Positions 1-7,960 of a DNA stretch of 49,305 bases are shown here, one piece after another; position 1 is the first letter of the stretch, and each line of letters opens with the position of its first letter. Location: NCBI GenBank assembly GCA_902560725.1, contig CACEMR010000012.1, positions 1 to 49,305 on the forward strand, written 5' to 3'. The position numbers and the translations under genes were made by a program. Under the pieces are notes generated by a model, which did not search any database, was not told where the DNA came from, and worked only from the letters and a program-made list of their open reading frames with translations. The stretch is from an uncultured Alphaproteobacteria bacterium (GTDB lineage Bacteria; Pseudomonadota; Alphaproteobacteria; HIMB59; GCA-002718135).

Positions 1-78
1 GAGTTTGTAGACAACATTACAAGAGGTGAACCACCTGCTGAACCTGATAAAATTATCAAAATGGAGATTGTTAATTAA
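1..78 (+). CDS. C-terminal fragment of an unidentified protein
   Basis: An open frame runs from the first base of the window to a TAA at 76-78 and gives 25 residues ending KIIKMEIVN. The fragment is too short to identify. The final hydrophobic strand would suit the C-terminus of several families. Its stop lies 4 bases before the next ATG, so the two genes were probably co-transcribed. Confidence 0.5.
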   Translation, partial: EFVDNITRGEPPAEPDKIIKMEIVN

Positions 79-82
79 TTAA

Positions 83-1165
83 ATGTTTGTTGCAGATTTG
101 CATAATGATCTTGTGCAAAGAATAATGGAAGGCGAAGATGTTACTTCAATAACACCTCATGGGCATACTGATATTCCTCGACTTAAAAAGTCATGCATTA
201 ATTTACAAATATTAATTATTTGGGTATCAAGTAGGTCGCCTGATCCTAATTTTTTTAATAAAGCAAATAAGATGTTTGATGAAATTGAAAAATTATCGAA
301 TGTTAAAGATGTTTTAATCCCTAAAAAATTACAAGAGATTAAAGATGGTATCAAAGATAATAAACTTCTTTTGCCTATATCAATGGAAGGTGGAGAAGCA
401 ATTGAAAATAAACTAGAAAACTTGTATCATTTTATCAATAGAGGTTTATTTTATTTAGGACCCACTTGGAATCATTCACTGGATTGGGTATCATCAAATT
501 ATGATGAGAAATTTAATAAAAAAAAACTTAAAACAGTTGGTTTAAATGATTTTGGAAAAGAAGTTATCAATATTTGCCAGGAGAATAGAGTACTAATTGA
601 TGTTTCTCATATTGGTGAAAAAAGTTTTTGGGATATAGAAAATATTTCTACAAAACCTTTTATTGCTTCACATTCAAGTGTTCATAAAATATGCCCACAT
701 TTTAGAAACTTACATGATGATCAAATAATAGCCATTAAAAATAAAAATGGTCTTATTGGTATAAATCCTTACCCTTTTTTTATAGATCCAACCTTTAAAG
801 ATAGAGAATCCATATTCAGAAATGAACACAAAGAAAAAATAAAATCACTAGAAATACAACATTCTAAAAAATCTTCTCAGTGGTTAGCGAAACAACATTA
901 TTTACAAAAAAAACTAGGAAGTATTTGTCCAGATATAGATTTATTTATCGATCACATGGAATATATAATAAAACTTATAGGAATTGACTATGTTGGAGTT
1001 GGAAGTGACTATGATGGACTTGATTGTTTGCCCAGAGGATGGGAAGATTGCAGTGATCATTTTAAAATAGCTGAGAAATTAGAAACTAGGGGATATAATC
1101 AGGAAGAAATAGAGAAGGTAATGGGAAAAAATATTCTTAGAGTGTTAGAAGAAATTAATTATTAG
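83..1165 (+). CDS. Membrane (renal-type) dipeptidase, peptidase family M19
   Basis: Predicted zinc dipeptidase of the amidohydrolase superfamily; the family hydrolyses dipeptides, including L-D and D-D ones. Visible metal-site motifs are DLHND near the N-terminus (H7, D9), MEGGE (E102), DVSH (H176), ASHSS (H197) and a late GSDYDG motif, in the family's order. The length of 360 residues is normal. No signal peptide is visible, so it is probably cytoplasmic. The start is the ATG 4 bases after the previous stop; there is no clear Shine-Dalgarno. The last 21 bases overlap the end of the convergent LysE-type gene. Family assignment is firm; the substrate is not known. Confidence 0.88.
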   Translation: MFVADLHNDLVQRIMEGEDVTSITPHGHTDIPRLKKSCINLQILIIWVSSRSPDPNFFNKANKMFDEIEKLSNVKDVLIPKKLQEIKDGIKDNKLLLPISMEGGEAIENKLENLYHFINRGLFYLGPTWNHSLDWVSSNYDEKFNKKKLKTVGLNDFGKEVINICQENRVLIDVSHIGEKSFWDIENISTKPFIASHSSVHKICPHFRNLHDDQIIAIKNKNGLIGINPYPFFIDPTFKDRESIFRNEHKEKIKSLEIQHSKKSSQWLAKQHYLQKKLGSICPDIDLFIDHMEYIIKLIGIDYVGVGSDYDGLDCLPRGWEDCSDHFKIAEKLETRGYNQEEIEKVMGKNILRVLEEINY

Positions 1166-1753
1166 TAAAATTGAAATTAAAACAAGTACTGTACCCGATA
1201 TTTTTTGTATAGCATTTATTCTTTTTTGAAAAAAATCTTTTAATCCATAACTAGTTACTATTAAGGCTACCACAACATACCAAATACAATCAATTGCTGA
1301 TGCTGTTATTACTAATATTGAATTTGTTAAAAAAGTTGAGTCACTTCTAACAAATTGAGAGAAAACTGCTGAAAACCAAATTAAAATTTTCGGATTGAGA
1401 ATAGATATTGAAAATCCTTGAAAGAAAGAATTTAATTTATTTTGATTATTTTCAATATTTAATTCTTCATTTTTTTGAATAATAAATAAAATACCAAAGA
1501 TAAAAAGAAATATAATTCCAGCTATTTGTATTGATTTAAAAATATAAATATTTGTTGTCAGAATGATAATTAGCCCAGTAACAGCAAATATTGCATATAT
1601 GCCCATTCCTAATCCATGACCAATGGCACTCATTATTCCGCCAAGTCTGTTATATTTTGTGCTATTTCTTATTATTAAAGCTAGACTAGGGCCTGGTGAC
1701 ATAGCGCCCGCAATACATACTGCAACAAATTGAAGCCAAAATATTAAAGTCAT
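1145..1753 (-). CDS. LysE/RhtB-family amino acid exporter
   Basis: A 202-residue inner-membrane protein with about six hydrophobic segments. The N-terminal GAMSPGPS motif is typical of the LysE/RhtB translocator family, which exports amino acids or similar small metabolites by proton antiport. Its start codon overlaps the stop of the upstream pdxJ by one base (TAATG), so the two are translationally coupled. The substrate cannot be told from sequence. The 3' end overlaps the convergent dipeptidase gene by 21 bases. Confidence 0.88.
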   Translation of the reverse strand: MTLIFWLQFVAVCIAGAMSPGPSLALIIRNSTKYNRLGGIMSAIGHGLGMGIYAIFAVTGLIIILTTNIYIFKSIQIAGIIFLFIFGILFIIQKNEELNIENNQNKLNSFFQGFSISILNPKILIWFSAVFSQFVRSDSTFLTNSILVITASAIDCIWYVVVALIVTSYGLKDFFQKRINAIQKISGTVLVLISILLIINFF

Positions 1754-2487
1754 TATTTAGATGTAATTTCTAAATATTTTTTGATTGTTTTTTCCAATCC
1801 AAATTCAAAAGTATCACAAATTAATGCATGACCAATTGAAACTTCTTTAATATTATTAATTGATTTTAAAAAATAATCTAAATTTTCTAAGTTTAAGTCA
1901 TGTCCTGCATTAAATTCTATTTTAGGAAATTCATTTAATATAAATCTAACTACTGCAATATAAGATTTGATTGCTTCAGATTTATTTTTTAAATAATTAT
2001 GAGCGTAATCATAAGTGTATAGTTCAACTCTATCAGTTGAGATGATATCTAAATTTTCTAATGTTTTAATTGATGGATTTATAAATAACGATACTCTTAT
2101 ATTGTTATTATGAAACTCTTTAATAACATCGGTTAAAAAACTTTTATTTTTCTCACAATCCCAACCAAAAGATGATGTTAATGCACCCGGTGGATCAGGC
2201 ACTAGTGTAACCTGGTCTGGATTTACGTTAATTACTTTTTCAATAAAGTTTTTAGATGGATATCCTTCAATATTGAATTCTTTTTTTTCGTATTTTGAAA
2301 CTAAGTTTTGTAATGGTGTTAAATCAGAAAACTTAGCATGTCTTTCATCTGGTCTTGGATGTAAGGTGATTCCATCTGCACCATACTTAAGACACTTTTC
2401 ACTGATATTGATAATATCAGGCATGTTAGAACCTCTAGCATTGCGTACTAATGCAAATTTATTAATATTTACACTTAAAGCTGTCAT
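1753..2487 (-). CDS. pdxJ: Pyridoxine 5'-phosphate synthase
   Basis: PdxJ condenses 1-deoxy-D-xylulose 5-phosphate with 3-amino-2-oxopropyl phosphate to make pyridoxine 5'-phosphate, the last ring-forming step of DXP-dependent vitamin B6 synthesis. The 244-residue protein has the family order: SVNINKFALVRNARG at the N-terminus, GADGITLHPRPDERH, a central LVPDPPG, SLFINPS, FNAGHDLN and IGHALI near the C-terminus. It differs from E. coli PdxJ in having HPRPDERH for HLREDRRH and EGYPS for EMAVT. This variant spelling is compatible with the family. It sits 4 bases after the GST gene and overlaps the exporter by one base. Confidence 0.93.
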   Translation of the reverse strand: MTALSVNINKFALVRNARGSNMPDIINISEKCLKYGADGITLHPRPDERHAKFSDLTPLQNLVSKYEKKEFNIEGYPSKNFIEKVINVNPDQVTLVPDPPGALTSSFGWDCEKNKSFLTDVIKEFHNNNIRVSLFINPSIKTLENLDIISTDRVELYTYDYAHNYLKNKSEAIKSYIAVVRFILNEFPKIEFNAGHDLNLENLDYFLKSINNIKEVSIGHALICDTFEFGLEKTIKKYLEITSK

Positions 2488-2491
2488 ATAA

Positions 2492-3148
2492 TTAGATAAC
2501 TTTACCGTATACTTGATCCATCCATTTTATCACTTTAGGATTTTTATATACTTCCTCTCTAAGTTTATTTAGGTTTTCAAAGTTGTCTAGTATGTTTGTG
2601 GGTATACCATCTAAAAGTCCAGATTTTAACCATCCTAGTAATCTCCATATAGCTAAGTCAGCTATCGTTAATTCGTTACCAACAAAATAAACTGAATTAG
2701 TATTTTGCTGTAAAAGATTTTCTAAAAATTGAAACCATTTAGGTAAATGGTTAGTTGCAAGTATTTTTCTAGCTATCTTTTTTCTTTCTTCATCTTTATC
2801 TCTACCTGAGAGTGTAACAAGGAAATTTATATCTTGAGCAGCTTCAATAATTTGATCAATTAAAGCAGATTTATAATCATCATTTTTCGGATATAGCCCT
2901 GAGAGTTTACCACAAAATCTTGCTATAGCACCAGTTTGTGCAAAAATTTCTCCATCAACATCTAATACTGGTAATTGTTTAAAAGGTGCAATTTTTTTAT
3001 TAGGTAATTCACCAGATTTCTTAAATTTATGATAGTCATCACCTTCAATTCGATAATCTTGAAAAGGAATATCTCCAATAAACAAAGATATACGTGTAAC
3101 CTCGGCTCTCCAAAATGGAATTTTAAAATAATATAAAGTTATTTTCAT
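2492..3148 (-). CDS. Glutathione S-transferase, sigma-like
   Basis: A 218-residue soluble protein with a thioredoxin-like N-terminal domain and an all-helical C-terminal domain. Y6/Y7 near the N-terminus could supply the glutathione-activating tyrosine. The QLPVLDVDG motif (cis-proline) followed by QTGAIARF is the glutathione-binding signature of sigma/alpha/mu-type GSTs. The family conjugates glutathione to electrophiles or isomerises substrates. It is first in a minus-strand run with pdxJ and lysE. Only 18 bases separate its start from a divergent plus-strand gene. Confidence 0.85.
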   Translation of the reverse strand: MKITLYYFKIPFWRAEVTRISLFIGDIPFQDYRIEGDDYHKFKKSGELPNKKIAPFKQLPVLDVDGEIFAQTGAIARFCGKLSGLYPKNDDYKSALIDQIIEAAQDINFLVTLSGRDKDEERKKIARKILATNHLPKWFQFLENLLQQNTNSVYFVGNELTIADLAIWRLLGWLKSGLLDGIPTNILDNFENLNKLREEVYKNPKVIKWMDQVYGKVI

Positions 3149-3166
3149 GTCACTAAAGTTTAATAA

Positions 3167-3583
3167 ATGATATCATATATAAAAATGAATAAAAAAATAG
3201 ATAAATTAATTATCATTATAAATATATTTTTCTTTACCTATTATTCAATTCAACTTCTTGTTTTTACAGATGAATTTGCATTAGCCAATCTTGGCTTTTT
3301 TAATCATGCCATAGCTGGTTTATCTGAAATAATTGGAATTATTTTTATTACATTTGTTATAAGTTTAGTTTTGGTTTTGTTTCGAAATATAGAAAAACAA
3401 TTACCTTTTTTTTTATGTATATTTGTATTTCAACTAGCTACATCAATTAACTTTTGGAGATATGTTCTAACCGATAGTCCAGGAGAAACTGATATAAATA
3501 CAATTTCAAACAATGCTATTATTTTTACAATAATAACTACTTTTACAATAATTTTAATTATAAAAAATTTTAAAAAAATCTAA
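3167..3583 (+). CDS. Small membrane protein of unknown function
   Basis: I do not recognise this 138-residue protein. It has four hydrophobic segments (about residues 13-32, 48-73, 79-96 and 117-134) and a short polar loop containing NFWRYVLTDSPGETD. A second in-frame ATG at 3185 (MNKKID) is an equally likely start, as neither has a Shine-Dalgarno. The 62 bases after it hold a weak 7-bp inverted repeat and then the ribosome binding site of the next gene. Confidence 0.6.
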   Translation: MISYIKMNKKIDKLIIIINIFFFTYYSIQLLVFTDEFALANLGFFNHAIAGLSEIIGIIFITFVISLVLVLFRNIEKQLPFFLCIFVFQLATSINFWRYVLTDSPGETDINTISNNAIIFTIITTFTIILIIKNFKKI

Positions 3584-3645
3584 TGGCATAATTTTATTTT
3601 AGAGAATCACTAAAATAGATTATAAAAAATTATATAGGAGGCAGT

Positions 3646-4047
3646 ATGATTGAAACAGCAGGGGGAATGATTCCCTTTATATGCCATGTTTTTCTAATAT
3701 TATTTGGCGGTTTTTTTGGTTTAAGTTTTGCATTTAACAAAAATTTTGCAAAGAATAGTTTAGGTTTTGAGTCTATTGAAGCTAGGTTTATGGGAAGACC
3801 TCTTGGTTTTTTAATGATTGGGATAGTTTTGATGTTAATTGCAACACTATTTCAATTAGGGGGTTTTAACTCAGTAGATGAAATATTAGGTGCTATGTTC
3901 ATTTTTACAGTTTTAGCATTCACTTATAACTTACTAACTTCACTAAAAATATTAGAGAGTTTTGATGGTAATGATTGGCCTATAAAGCATGCAATTAGAC
4001 CACTCATACCAATGATAGTAATCATTATAAGATATTTTACATTATAA
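3646..4047 (+). CDS. Small membrane protein of unknown function
   Basis: A 133-residue protein with about four predicted transmembrane segments; not recognised. The start is supported by a strong Shine-Dalgarno (AGGAGG) a few bases before the ATG. Features include an N-terminal hydrophobic hairpin and a polar central stretch with EARFMGRPLGF. The gene ends 10 bases before a strong intrinsic terminator, so with its upstream neighbour it forms a short transcription unit. Confidence 0.65.
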   Translation: MIETAGGMIPFICHVFLILFGGFFGLSFAFNKNFAKNSLGFESIEARFMGRPLGFLMIGIVLMLIATLFQLGGFNSVDEILGAMFIFTVLAFTYNLLTSLKILESFDGNDWPIKHAIRPLIPMIVIIIRYFTL

Positions 4048-4057
4048 AATTTTATAT

Positions 4058-4081
4058 ATAGCACTCATTTTTGAGTGCTAT
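4058..4081 (+). terminator. Intrinsic terminator
   Basis: A perfect 10-bp stem (ATAGCACTCA / TGAGTGCTAT) with a TTTT loop is followed by a T/A-rich tail. It separates the small membrane-protein gene from glcB. Confidence 0.85.
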
Positions 4082-4121
4082 TTATATTTAAAGTACTATA
4101 GAGACTTAATTATATTTTTTT

Positions 4122-6278
4122 ATGATTAAGAAAAACAATCTTACTATTAATGAAAAATTATATAATTTTGTTAACAAAGTAGTAATACCTGAAACAAATT
4201 TAAATATAGATAAATTCTGGAATGATTTTTCAAATATTGTCGATGAAGTAGATCCATTAAACAAAAGTCTAATAAAGAAAAGATCAGACTTGCAATCAAA
4301 ATTAAATGACTGGTATAAAAATAACAAAGGAAAAGAGATTAATATTGCAGAATATAAAAAATTTCTTTTAGACATTGATTATTTGATTGAAGAAGGGGAT
4401 GATTTTAAAATTGATACAAAAAATGTTGACCCTGAAATAGCTAGTATATGTGGTCCTCAGTTAGTAGTGCCAATAACAAACGCCAGGTATTCGTTGAATG
4501 CAATTAATGCAAGATGGGGAAGTTTTTACGATGCAATATATGGAACAAATGTTTTGGGAGATTTGTCAACAACAAAAGAGTATGACATAAAAAGAGGAGA
4601 GAGAGTTATAAAATTTGCCAAAGAACATTTAGATAAAATTGTACCCTTAAATTTATCTTCATGGAATAATGTAAAAAGTATTAATTTTATTAATAACAAA
4701 ATTAATTTTGATCTTTCTACTAATGAAACAACAACACTTTTAGACGAAAATCAAATTGCAGGTATTCGCTCAAATTCTGAAAATCAATTAAGTGAATTAA
4801 TATTAATTGTAAATAATTTGCATTGTCGCATTCTTATAAATAGAAATAATGCTATTGGAAAAGCTGACATAGCTGGAATTTCTGACATTGTTTTAGAATC
4901 AGCTATTTCTTCCATTTTAGATTGTGAGGATAGTGTAGCTACAGTAGATGCAAATGACAAAGTTTTAGCTTATGAAAATTTGTTAGGTTTAATGAAAGGT
5001 AATTTAGAGTCAACATTTACTAAAAATAACAAAAAAATAACAAGAGTTTTAAATCAAGATATAAAAATTAAAACTCTAAATGGAGAGGATAAGACACTTA
5101 AGGGAAGATCATTAATGCTAGTTAGAAATGTAGGTCATTTAATGACAACACCAATAATATTAAACAAAGATAATAATCAAATTGGCGAAGGTATTATGGA
5201 TGGGGTAATCACTGCTTTAATTGCTATTCATGATTTAAAAAAAACATCTAATAAAAATTCAATTTATAATTCTATTTATATCGTCAAACCAAAAATGCAT
5301 GGACCCGAAGAAGTTGAATTTACAGTAAATCTTTTTGAGCGCATAGAGGCAATGTTAAATCTTCCCAATAATACAATTAAAGTCGGTATTATGGATGAAG
5401 AAAGAAGAACAAGTATTAATCTAAAAGAATGTATAAGGGCAGCAAAATCTAGGTTAGCTTTTATAAATACAGGATTTCTTGATAGAACAGGGGATGAAAT
5501 ACATACTTCAACTCAAGCAGGTTCATTTATAACAAAGGCAGATATGAAAAATACTGCTTGGATAAAATCATATGAAGATCGAAATGTAGATATTGGATTA
5601 GAGTGTGGATTAAAAGGAAAAGCACAAATTGGTAAAGGAATGTGGGCTATGCCTGATTTAATGATGGAAATGGTAGAGCAAAAAATTTCACATCCAAAAG
5701 CTGGAGCAAATTGCTCATGGGTGCCTAGTCCAACTGCTGCTACTCTACACGCAATGCATTATCATTATGTAAATGTTTTTGATATTCAAGATGAAATTAA
5801 AGCTAATGGCAAAAGAGGTACATTAAATGATTTACTAACATTACCTTTATTAAATAAAAGAAATTTATCTGAAGAAGAAATAAATAATGAAATAGAAAAT
5901 AATGCTCAAGGAATTTTAGGTTATGTAGTGAGATGGGTTGATCAAGGAATTGGGTGTTCTAAAGTTCCCGATATTAACAACATTGGATTAATGGAAGATA
6001 GAGCTACATGCCGTATCTCATCACAAGCAATTGCTAATTGGATTGAAAATGGACTTATTACAAAAGAGCAAGCATTGAAAGCATTGAAAAAAATGGCTTT
6101 AGTAGTTGATAAACAAAATATTGGTGATGAAAATTACATACCAATGGCACCGAGTTACGATACTATAGCATTTCAGGCGGCTAAAGATCTTGTTTTTGAG
6201 GGTGTTAATCAACCATCTGGATATACAGAACCTATATTACATAAAAGAAGATTAGAATTTAAATTAAAATATAAATAG
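4122..6278 (+). CDS. glcB: Malate synthase G
   Basis: Condenses glyoxylate with acetyl-CoA to malate, feeding two-carbon units from glycolate or glyoxylate into the TCA cycle. At 718 residues it is the long monomeric G isoform. Visible motifs are the catalytic RNVGHLMT (glyoxylate-binding Arg), the metal-site GIMDEERRT, GFLDRTGDEIHT, the NCSWVPSPTAATLHA stretch, and MEDRATCRISSQ, which holds the catalytic Asp. Only 40 bases lie between the preceding terminator and the ATG, and they contain no glycine riboswitch. Glyoxylate-pathway partners such as isocitrate lyase are not in the window. Confidence 0.96.
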   Translation: MIKKNNLTINEKLYNFVNKVVIPETNLNIDKFWNDFSNIVDEVDPLNKSLIKKRSDLQSKLNDWYKNNKGKEINIAEYKKFLLDIDYLIEEGDDFKIDTKNVDPEIASICGPQLVVPITNARYSLNAINARWGSFYDAIYGTNVLGDLSTTKEYDIKRGERVIKFAKEHLDKIVPLNLSSWNNVKSINFINNKINFDLSTNETTTLLDENQIAGIRSNSENQLSELILIVNNLHCRILINRNNAIGKADIAGISDIVLESAISSILDCEDSVATVDANDKVLAYENLLGLMKGNLESTFTKNNKKITRVLNQDIKIKTLNGEDKTLKGRSLMLVRNVGHLMTTPIILNKDNNQIGEGIMDGVITALIAIHDLKKTSNKNSIYNSIYIVKPKMHGPEEVEFTVNLFERIEAMLNLPNNTIKVGIMDEERRTSINLKECIRAAKSRLAFINTGFLDRTGDEIHTSTQAGSFITKADMKNTAWIKSYEDRNVDIGLECGLKGKAQIGKGMWAMPDLMMEMVEQKISHPKAGANCSWVPSPTAATLHAMHYHYVNVFDIQDEIKANGKRGTLNDLLTLPLLNKRNLSEEEINNEIENNAQGILGYVVRWVDQGIGCSKVPDINNIGLMEDRATCRISSQAIANWIENGLITKEQALKALKKMALVVDKQNIGDENYIPMAPSYDTIAFQAAKDLVFEGVNQPSGYTEPILHKRRLEFKLKYK

Positions 6279-6282
6279 TTTA

Positions 6283-6310
6283 TTGATTTTTTAATTATTG
6301 TTTATATATT
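6283..6310 (+). promoter_or_regulatory. Putative sigma-70 promoter
   Basis: TTGATT at 6283-6288 and TATATT at 6305-6310 are separated by 16 bases. Transcription would begin around 6316-6318, at or next to the ATG of a 30-codon ORF, giving a nearly leaderless transcript. In AT-rich DNA such matches arise easily, so support comes mainly from position: it lies just past glcB and before a structured leader. Confidence 0.45.
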
Positions 6311-6316
6311 AGTTAA

Positions 6317-6409
6317 ATGAGCAACTTTATGTTAAATATGCAAAGCATTATAAAAAGCTTTCTATACAATTCCTATAACTGTTGCCATACTAGTTTCTGT
6401 TGTAAGTAG
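6317..6409 (+). CDS. Putative Cys-rich leader peptide (30 aa)
   Basis: A short ORF with ATG at 6317 and TAG at 6407-6409 ends in CCHTSFCCK, giving four cysteines in the last nine residues. Its last codons form the 5' arm of a hairpin whose 3' arm overlaps the sequence able to mask the downstream ribosome binding site. Expression is unproven; it could be a chance ORF inside a structured RNA leader. Confidence 0.3.
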   Translation: MSNFMLNMQSIIKSFLYNSYNCCHTSFCCK

Positions 6410-6447
6410 CAGAAACCTCAAAACAATCTTAAATTAATATCTGAGGT
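6393..6447 (+). promoter_or_regulatory. Two competing hairpins before the ATP-grasp gene
   Basis: Hairpin 1 pairs GTTTCTG (6393-6399) with CAGAAAC (6410-6416). Hairpin 2 pairs ACCTCA (6415-6420) with TGAGGT (6442-6447), which is the GAGG ribosome binding site directly before the ATG at 6448. The arms share bases 6415-6416, so both cannot form fully. This looks like a translational switch. Whether the trigger is ribosome movement, a ligand or nothing is unknown. Confidence 0.4.
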
Positions 6448-7383
6448 ATGAAAAATAAGAATAGTAAAATATATATTATACATGAAAACGACGAGTGGGT
6501 TACTCCACTAGAAAAGGAGTTAATAGAATTAAATGCTCCGTTCGAAAAATGGCATATGAATTCAATCTCATTGGATACTAATGCACTACCTCCTTTTGGT
6601 ATTTTTTATAATAGAATGAGCGCTTCATCACATACAAGAGGTCATCGTTATGCGCCAGAGTATACCGCAGTAATATTAGATTGGTTGGAATATCATGAAA
6701 GAAAATTAGTTAATGGGTCTCGAGCATTAAATTTAGAAATTTCTAAAAGTTTACAATATAAAGAATTAAAAAAAGAAGGAATTAAAATTCCTAAATCTCT
6801 ATTTGCAAAAGGAAAAGATCAACTTATAAAATTATCTAAACAATTTGATCGCCCATTTTTAACTAAACATAATAGAGCCGGAAAAGGTTTAGGCATTAGA
6901 TTATTTGATGAGCATAAAAAATTTGAGGAATACATTAGTTCTAAAAATTTTGAAGAATCAATAGATGGAGTTACAATACTTCAAGATTACATAAAACCAA
7001 AAAATAATAGAATTGTTAGAACTGAATTTGTTGGAAAAAAATTCATATACGCAGTTCAAGTTGATACTAGTAATGGTTTTGAGCTTTGTCCAGCAGATAA
7101 TTGTGGCCCAGATGAAGAATTCTGTCCTGCAAATTCAACCGGAAATAAATTTATGATTTTAGAAAACTTTTCAAATCCAATAATTAATAAATATGTTAAC
7201 GTTTTAAATAATAACAACATAGATATAGCAGGCATTGAATTTTTAGAAGATGAAGAAGGTAAGTTATATACTTACGATATTAATACTAATACAAATTATA
7301 ATAATACTGCTGAAAATTTAACTAAATACAATGGTATGAAAAGCATAGCTGAATATTTATATCGAGAATTAAAACTTTTATAG
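6448..7383 (+). CDS. ATP-grasp domain enzyme, RimK/glutamate-ligase-like
   Basis: A 311-residue predicted carboxylate-amine ligase. The N-terminal part (about 1-100) carries the conserved FYNRMSASSHTRGHRYAPE motif. The ATP-grasp fold follows, with LTKHNRAGKGLGIRLF as the nucleotide-binding loop, an ILQDYIKP strand, and IAGIEFLEDE...YTYDINTNTNYN as the metal/ATP site. The family resembles alpha-L-glutamate ligases, but I know of no assigned substrate. A stretch near residue 214 contains three cysteines (ELCPADNC...EFCPA). The start is fixed by TGAGGT next to the ATG. A structured leader precedes it. Confidence 0.75.
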   Translation: MKNKNSKIYIIHENDEWVTPLEKELIELNAPFEKWHMNSISLDTNALPPFGIFYNRMSASSHTRGHRYAPEYTAVILDWLEYHERKLVNGSRALNLEISKSLQYKELKKEGIKIPKSLFAKGKDQLIKLSKQFDRPFLTKHNRAGKGLGIRLFDEHKKFEEYISSKNFEESIDGVTILQDYIKPKNNRIVRTEFVGKKFIYAVQVDTSNGFELCPADNCGPDEEFCPANSTGNKFMILENFSNPIINKYVNVLNNNNIDIAGIEFLEDEEGKLYTYDINTNTNYNNTAENLTKYNGMKSIAEYLYRELKLL

Positions 7384-7445
7384 AGTAAATACTTGTAATT
7401 TCTTATGATAGGCTATTAAAAATTTAATCTCGTCTTTTAAAATCA

Positions 7446-7832
7446 TTAACATTTATCGTTAACCATCTCATCTTTTCTCATTGGCATTGAGTCTATTAAA
7501 TTAAATAATCTTAAAAAAATTTTATCATCAGAGGTATAATCTTTACTAATTCCATCATAACCAATTAACCAGATACCGTATTTATTTTTAATAAAATCTG
7601 GTGTTTCAAATTCTTTATTTTCAAATTTCTCAAAAAAAATTATTTCTAAATTTCTATCATCAATTCCACATTTGTTATCAGAGATAAATTTTTTAGTTTT
7701 GATAAATATTTGATCATCTTGTTTTTTATAAGAGATAACGAGTAGTCTCTTTTCCCAACTAAATTCTGATATTTGTTTCGCCATTAACTCTATGCTTATA
7801 AAGGAAATTAGAAATATAATTATGTATTTCAT
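7446..7832 (-). CDS. DUF4174-family exported protein
   Basis: A 128-residue protein starting at ATG 7830-7832 (MKYIIIFLISF), with a signal peptide of about 17-18 residues. The mature part has a WEKRLLVISYKKQDDQ strand, IWLIGYDG in the middle and the C-terminal LIDSMPMRKDEM typical of DUF4174. The function is unknown and a periplasmic thioredoxin-like fold has been suggested for the family. The open frame extends 17 codons upstream, but those codons lie in tRNA-Thr, so the downstream ATG is the real start. It begins 6 bases after the tRNA and is probably made from the tRNA transcript. Confidence 0.78.
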   Translation of the reverse strand: MKYIIIFLISFISIELMAKQISEFSWEKRLLVISYKKQDDQIFIKTKKFISDNKCGIDDRNLEIIFFEKFENKEFETPDFIKNKYGIWLIGYDGISKDYTSDDKIFLRLFNLIDSMPMRKDEMVNDKC

Positions 7833-7838
7833 AAAAAA

Positions 7839-7913
7839 TGGTGCCACAGGGCAGATTCGAACTGCCGGCTTACTCATTACCAATGAGTTACTCTACCCCT
7901 GAGTTACTGCGGC
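7839..7913 (-). tRNA. tRNA-Thr (GGT)
   Basis: A full cloverleaf reads on the minus strand. The acceptor stem GCCGCAG pairs with CTGTGGC, with discriminator A and encoded CCA. The anticodon stem ACTCA/TGAGT encloses the loop TTGGTAA (anticodon GGT). The T-loop TTCGAAT is standard. Length is 75 bases. Confidence 0.96.
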
Positions 7914-7915
7914 TA
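7902..7915. repeat. 14-bp direct repeat, copy 1 (tRNA-Thr 5' end)
   Basis: AGTTACTGCGGCTA covers the 5' end of tRNA-Thr and two flanking bases. It recurs exactly at 8861-8874, on the other side of the single gene between them. Confidence 0.75.
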
Positions 7916-7960
7916 CAAAAACTTAACAAAGTTATTTATATATATATAAAGTATGAACTT

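Noticed and set aside
3596-3616. ATTTTAG/CTAAAAT hairpin between two small membrane-protein genes
   Set aside because: The stem is only 7 A/T-rich base pairs and lacks a T-run. Such repeats are expected by chance in this AT-rich DNA.
7833-7883. 17-codon N-terminal extension of the DUF4174 protein
   Set aside because: These codons lie inside tRNA-Thr. ATG 7830-7832 gives a proper signal peptide.
7838-7960. N-terminal extension MVPQGRFELPA of the mu-like GST reading frame
   Set aside because: It is the antisense translation of tRNA-Thr, a well-known false protein start. The real gene begins at ATG 7961.
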